From Campylobacterota bacterium (lineage in GTDB: Bacteria > Campylobacterota > Campylobacteria > Campylobacterales > Sulfurovaceae), in the NCBI GenBank assembly GCA_013153345.1, contig JAADEQ010000148.1, forward strand, positions 1-10,304: a stretch of 10,304 nucleotides of DNA, given 5' to 3'. The position numbers and the translations under genes are program-made. The notes under the pieces are model-generated. The model made no database searches and was not told the DNA's origin. It saw only the letters and a list, made by a program, of their open reading frames with translations. This document shows positions 7,269 to 10,304 of this stretch, piece by piece (positions within the stretch are counted from its first letter, which is position 1; each line of letters opens with the position of its first letter).

Positions 7269-7991
7269 TTAAAATCTAAAATCTTCACCCAAATAGAATT
7301 TTCTAACAAGCTCATTTTGAGCTATCTCACTAGCTTTTCCACTTGCTAAAATCTTTCCACTCTCAAGCACATAAGCTCTATTACATATATTTAGAGTCTC
7401 TCTAACATTATGGTCAGTTATTAAAATCCCAATATCCATCTTTGCAAGCTGCTTTATTACCTTTTGAATATCACTAACTGCAATTGGGTCAACCCCAGCA
7501 AAGGGCTCATCTAAGAGCAAAAACTTTGGCCTATTAACTAGAGCTCTTGCAATCTCAACTCTTCTTCTCTCACCTCCACTAAGCTTTATTCCTGCCCTTT
7601 TTCTAATATGCTCAATATTAAATGTCTTTAATAACTCACTTACCCTCTCTTCAATCTCATCCTTTTTCAAAAAGCCAGCCTCAGCTGCAATATATAAATT
7701 ATCCTCAACACTTAGCTCACTAAAAATACTACTCTCTTGAGGCAAATATCCAATCCCAAGGCGTGCCCTTTGAGAAAGAGAAAGAGGAGTAATATCCTTT
7801 TCATCCAAAAACACCTCCCCACTAGTTGGCTCAATAATTCCACAAATCATATAAAAAGTTGTAGTCTTTCCAGCCCCATTTGGCCCTAAAAGCCCAACAA
7901 CCTCCCCACTAACAACATCCAAAGAGACTCCCTTAACAATCTCTTTTTTTCCAATTCTTTTTACCAACTCTTTTGCTTCAAGCTTATGCAT
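7269..7991 (-). CDS. lptB: LPS export ABC transporter ATP-binding protein
   Basis: This is the cytoplasmic ATPase that powers the LptB2FG extractor of lipopolysaccharide. The 240 residues match the family (E. coli 241). Motifs are Walker A GPNGAGKTT (36-44), Q-loop YLPQESSIF (82-90), ABC signature LSGGERRRVEIARAL (137-151), Walker B FLLLDEPFAGVDP (157-169) and the switch His194 in ITDHNVRETL. The N-terminal start (EAKELVKRIGKKEIVKGVSLDV) and the ERRRVEIARAL wording distinguish LptB from LivF-type ATPases. I chose the ATG at 7991, four bases after AGGAG. A TTG one codon upstream (7994) is in frame but leaves only one base to that site. The gene overlaps the end of tsaE by 8 bases. Its permease partner LptF/G lies about 2 kb downstream. 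Confidence 0.96.
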   Translation of the reverse strand: MHKLEAKELVKRIGKKEIVKGVSLDVVSGEVVGLLGPNGAGKTTTFYMICGIIEPTSGEVFLDEKDITPLSLSQRARLGIGYLPQESSIFSELSVEDNLYIAAEAGFLKKDEIEERVSELLKTFNIEHIRKRAGIKLSGGERRRVEIARALVNRPKFLLLDEPFAGVDPIAVSDIQKVIKQLAKMDIGILITDHNVRETLNICNRAYVLESGKILASGKASEIAQNELVRKFYLGEDFRF

Positions 7992-8403
7992 CAATCTCCT
8001 CTAAAATATACTCTCTACACTCTTGCTTTGGCTCTATCTTTAAATTAAATATCCTAAATCCAGCACTCTTTAAAAGCTCTTTTAGCTCCTCTCCTCCCCA
8101 CTCAACAAAATGAAGCCCCTCCTTTTCAAACTCCTCAATAAGGCCAAGCTCCAAAATCTCACCAAAATCTACTCTATAAAAATCGTAATGAAACAATCTA
8201 TCACCATATATCTGCTCAAGGGTAAAGGTTGGAGAGGTAGCCCCTTCTAAATTTAAAACTTTAGCAATATAAGAGACTAAAGTGGTCTTTCCAAAAGCCA
8301 AATCCCCTTCTAAAAATATAACTGCACTCTTTGGCAAAATATTAATTATCTCCTTTGCCACACCAAAGAGCTCATCAAGCTTTGCACACTTCTTATAGAG
8401 CAT
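7984..8403 (-). CDS. tsaE: tRNA threonylcarbamoyladenosine biosynthesis ATPase TsaE
   Basis: TsaE is the small P-loop ATPase that works with TsaB and TsaD to make t6A at position 37 of ANN-decoding tRNAs. The 139 residues are normal for the family. Visible are the Walker A GDLAFGKTT (33-41), the threonine-containing switch SPTF (57-60), HYDFYRV (72-78), GLIEEF (87-92) and VEWGGE (100-105), where the Trp is conserved in the family. The P-loop reads LAF where many homologues have LGA, but the core G-x4-GKT is intact. The ATG overlaps the trpD stop by 11 bases, and lptB begins within the last codons of tsaE. A tsaE-lptB pairing is also found in Campylobacter (from memory), so the linkage seems old rather than functional. 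Confidence 0.94.
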   Translation of the reverse strand: MLYKKCAKLDELFGVAKEIINILPKSAVIFLEGDLAFGKTTLVSYIAKVLNLEGATSPTFTLEQIYGDRLFHYDFYRVDFGEILELGLIEEFEKEGLHFVEWGGEELKELLKSAGFRIFNLKIEPKQECREYILEEIDA

Positions 8404-9367
8404 TTGAGACTTCTATAATCTTTTGAAGATGATTTATTGCCCTCTTGCTAAAGATAGCATCTTCTAAAATCTCAATCCCCTCTTTTATATCCCTAGCTCT
8501 TCCATCAGCAAAAAGGGCATAACTTCCATTTAATAGCACCACATCTCTCTTTGGCCCTTCTATCTCTCCACTCAAAACTCCTCTTGTAATCTTTGCATTC
8601 TCTTTTGCATCACCTCCTAAAATCTCATCTTTAGATGCTCTCTTAAAGCCATGAATCTCTGGCTCAATCACTCCCTCTAACACCCTTTTATTCTCAACAT
8701 ATGCAAATTGTGTTGGAGCAGATATTGAAATCTCATCCATCCCATCCTCACTACTTACCACAAATGCCCTCTTTGCTCCAAGCTCAACTAATGCTTTTGC
8801 CATCTTCCCAATAAAATCAGTTGAAAATACCCCCAAAAGATACTTTTTAGCTCCAGCTGGATTGGTTAGGGGTCCTAAAATATTAAAAATAGTTCGATGA
8901 GGTAGAGATTTTCTAATTGGCATAATATGCTTCATGGCTGGATGGTGATTAATTGCAAATATAAATGTAAAGCCAACCTCTTGAAGCATCTTAACTTGCT
9001 GTTGTGGCTTTAGATTTAAATTTATTCCAAGCTCCTCTAATACATCAGCTGAACCGCTTTTGCTTGTAATACTTCTATTTCCATGCTTTGCTACCTTTGC
9101 TCCAACTGAAGATAGAAGAAGAGCTGTTGTGGTTGAGATATTAAAACTGCCACTCTTATCACCTCCTGTTCCCACAATATCAATTAACTCCTCTTGAAGC
9201 TCTTTTGAGACAGGCAATTTAATAGAGTGCTCTCTCATTACCTCTGCTGCAGTTGCAATCTCTTTATAACTCTCCCCTCTATTATATAGCTCAACCAAAA
9301 ACTCTTTTGCCTCCTCTTGACTCAACTCATTCTTAAATAACTTCTCAAACTTCTCTCTTATATCCAT
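8393..9367 (-). CDS. trpD: Anthranilate phosphoribosyltransferase
   Basis: This enzyme transfers the phosphoribosyl group from PRPP to anthranilate, the second step of tryptophan synthesis. At 324 residues it is a stand-alone TrpD, not the TrpG-TrpD fusion found in some relatives. The helical N-terminal domain covers about 1-65. PRPP and metal-binding motifs follow: DIVGTGGDKSGSFNIST (63-79), KHGNRS (94-99), the anthranilate-site HHPAMKHIMPIRKSLPHRT (141-159), NILGPLTNPAG (162-172) and the metal-binding DE pair at 211-212 in DGMDEIS. The ATG at 9367 is preceded by AAGGATAGGG and by a promoter-like sequence, so it is probably the first gene of its unit. It is separated from other trp genes here, and its neighbours tsaE and lptB have no link to tryptophan. 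Confidence 0.97.
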   Translation of the reverse strand: MDIREKFEKLFKNELSQEEAKEFLVELYNRGESYKEIATAAEVMREHSIKLPVSKELQEELIDIVGTGGDKSGSFNISTTTALLLSSVGAKVAKHGNRSITSKSGSADVLEELGINLNLKPQQQVKMLQEVGFTFIFAINHHPAMKHIMPIRKSLPHRTIFNILGPLTNPAGAKKYLLGVFSTDFIGKMAKALVELGAKRAFVVSSEDGMDEISISAPTQFAYVENKRVLEGVIEPEIHGFKRASKDEILGGDAKENAKITRGVLSGEIEGPKRDVVLLNGSYALFADGRARDIKEGIEILEDAIFSKRAINHLQKIIEVSNAL

Positions 9368-9422
9368 CCCTATCCTTTTTTAGAGTATATTGTAACGCTA
9401 AAAGACTTTAGATTCAATAAAC
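9368..9422 (-). promoter_or_regulatory. Likely sigma-70 promoter and ribosome site of trpD-tsaE-lptB-orf207
   Basis: On the minus strand TTGAAT (9417-9412) and TACAAT (9394-9389) are separated by exactly 17 bases, close to TTGACA-17-TATAAT. The transcript would start near 9382, leaving a leader of about 15 bases with AAGGATAGGG before the trpD ATG. The spacer contains a short inverted repeat, CTAAA-GTCT-TTTAG, at 9411-9398. It might be an operator or a vestige of a terminator for the phosphoesterase, but a 5-bp arm is weak evidence. This is the best promoter match in the window. Confidence 0.55.
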
Positions 9423-10217
9423 TCAAGGATAGATTAGCTTTGGCACCAAAGCATAATGAGAGCTAAAGTATCTATTTTTATCATCCCTATACGACCAATT
9501 TATATGAAAATGGCCAAAATGCCACTCTTTAAAATCAGCTCGCTTATAAATATCTTCTAAATATGAAGTAGTAGGGTCAAAAATCTTTTGAGAATCAATA
9601 TCAAACTCTAAGCTCATTTTCTCTACTATTGGCTTTGGAGCAGTATGAGTCAAAATAAAATCAACCCTATTATTATATTTAGCCAAATTTTTTAGAGCAT
9701 TTTGATACTCTTGAAAAGTTGGAAGCTCCCTCTCCCACCAAGAGACCTTTTTATACTCTTTAAAGTTACTCCTATCAATCTCTTTGATTGATTTTCTACT
9801 CTCTCTATCAATACTTTTTGCTCCTCCAAATACTAAAATCCTTACCCCATCTATATTAAAAACCTCACCCCTTTTAGCAAAATATATAATTCCACTATCA
9901 AGTTCTAACACATAACACTTTGCCCCAAATATCTCTTTTACCTCTAAACTCTCTATCTCATCATAATTTTCATGATTTCCAGGTATTACAATAGTTTGAA
10001 AATTTCTCTTTGCAATATCAAAATTTAATCTCTTAAGCTGCTTTTTAAAAAACTCTCTTGACTCTTTATAATACCATAAATACCCAAAGTCTCCTAGTTG
10101 AAAAAGAATATCCTCTTTTGTAAGATTCTTTTGCTCTTTAAATATTTTAGAATTTAAAAATCTAGCCTCTCCATAACTATTTCCATGCAAATCTCCAACT
10201 ACAAATATCTTAGCCAT
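9423..10217 (-). CDS. Calcineurin-like metallophosphoesterase of unknown substrate
   Basis: This is a 264-residue soluble phosphoesterase with the complete dinuclear-metal motif set: GDLHGN (8-13; D9, H11), LGDFGYLWY (41-49; D43), PGNHENYDEI (79-88; N81, H82), LTHTAPK (189-195; H191) and GHFHINW (235-241; H236, H238). The pattern GGAKSIDRESR followed by SWWERELPT (around 131-166) is typical of a subfamily I recall from plasmids, phages and scattered bacterial genomes. Substrates for that subfamily are not known to me. Candidates include nucleotides, RNA ends or phosphoproteins; the sequence does not decide. The ATG lies inside the end of the upstream gene (8-base overlap), and no Shine-Dalgarno sequence precedes it, so translation is probably coupled. 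The motif GDLHG starting at residue 8 supports this start. It looks accessory among housekeeping genes. Confidence 0.93.
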   Translation of the reverse strand: MAKIFVVGDLHGNSYGEARFLNSKIFKEQKNLTKEDILFQLGDFGYLWYYKESREFFKKQLKRLNFDIAKRNFQTIVIPGNHENYDEIESLEVKEIFGAKCYVLELDSGIIYFAKRGEVFNIDGVRILVFGGAKSIDRESRKSIKEIDRSNFKEYKKVSWWERELPTFQEYQNALKNLAKYNNRVDFILTHTAPKPIVEKMSLEFDIDSQKIFDPTTSYLEDIYKRADFKEWHFGHFHINWSYRDDKNRYFSSHYALVPKLIYP

Positions 10218-10304
10218 TTTGAGATTTAATATACTCTCTTAATTCCTCTTCATCAATTCCAAAATCTCTTGCTATCTCAGAAACTGAAATATTATATCTC
10301 TTCA
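10210..10304 (-). CDS. C-terminal end of an unidentified protein with a helix-turn-helix-like tail (5' part outside window)
   Basis: Only the last 31 codons are inside the window, ending at a TAA (10212-10210) that lies within the first codons of the phosphoesterase. The visible segment contains ISVSEIARDFGI followed by DEEELREYI and ends KSQNG. The first part has the spacing of a helix-turn-helix (helix, Gly turn, second helix). The second helix is acidic, however, which is unlike a DNA-reading helix, so protein-protein contact is equally possible. The uninterrupted frame and the coding-like overlap with the next ATG are the evidence that this is a real gene. The function is unknown. The tight coupling suggests it acts with the phosphoesterase. 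Confidence 0.7.
   Translation of the reverse strand, partial: KRYNISVSEIARDFGIDEEELREYIKSQNG

Noticed and set aside
7992..7994. TTG as the lptB start, one codon before the chosen ATG
   Set aside because: It leaves only one base between AGGAG and the start, while the ATG at 7991 has a more workable spacing. The difference is a single residue.
8281..8307. Defective Walker A motif in TsaE (LAF instead of LGA)
   Set aside because: The required G-x4-G-K-T pattern is intact; the changed positions are variable in P-loops.
1..10304. CRISPR array, insertion sequence, tRNA or rRNA genes
   Set aside because: No regularly spaced repeats, transposase-like frames, terminal inverted repeats or cloverleaf-like GC-rich segments were found by eye on either strand.

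Overview
The window is AT-rich DNA in which every recognisable gene lies on the minus strand, so transcription runs from the right end to the left. I infer a member of the Campylobacterota (Epsilonproteobacteria), without naming a genus. The basis is the low GC, the tight TAATG-type gene junctions, and the order rplY-pth-lptF/G-lysA-pheA-hisC. From memory, that order matches the Campylobacter jejuni block Cj0311-Cj0317 and, for rplY-pth-membrane protein, Helicobacter pylori. No phage, transposase, CRISPR or RNA gene was seen.

Layout in the direction of transcription (right to left): (1) 10304-9423 holds the last codons of an unidentified gene overlapping a complete calcineurin-like metallophosphoesterase, which looks like an accessory two-gene unit. 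(2) After a 55-base gap with a good promoter-like sequence comes trpD-tsaE-lptB-orf207 (9367-6635), with overlaps or 10-base spacing throughout. These are tryptophan synthesis, the tRNA t6A ATPase, the lipopolysaccharide-export ATPase and an unidentified helical protein. (3) After 173 bases with a likely extended -10 promoter comes rplY-pth-lptF-glsA (6461-3361): ribosomal protein L25, peptidyl-tRNA hydrolase, an LptF/LptG permease and a glutaminase. Junctions are TAATG, TAATG and a 17-base overlap, with a hairpin terminator after glsA. (4) After 171 bases of very AT-rich leader comes lysA-pheA-hisC (3189 to the left edge): lysine, phenylalanine and histidine/aromatic aminotransferase functions, joined by TAATG and an 11-base overlap. 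hisC is cut by the window edge at residue 305.

Working together: LptB (cytoplasmic ATPase) and the LptF/G permease are parts of the same Lpt exporter, although they sit in neighbouring units. TsaE, L25 and Pth all serve translation. LysA, PheA, HisC and TrpD are amino-acid biosynthesis genes, suggesting a largely self-sufficient organism.

Most of the window is ordinary housekeeping DNA. The points worth a second look are the glutaminase inside an otherwise conserved block, the loss of the ESRP phenylalanine-binding motif in PheA, the unidentified 207-residue protein after lptB, and the phosphoesterase coupled to a gene ending in a helix-turn-helix-like segment. I do not see convincing evidence of a new multi-gene system.
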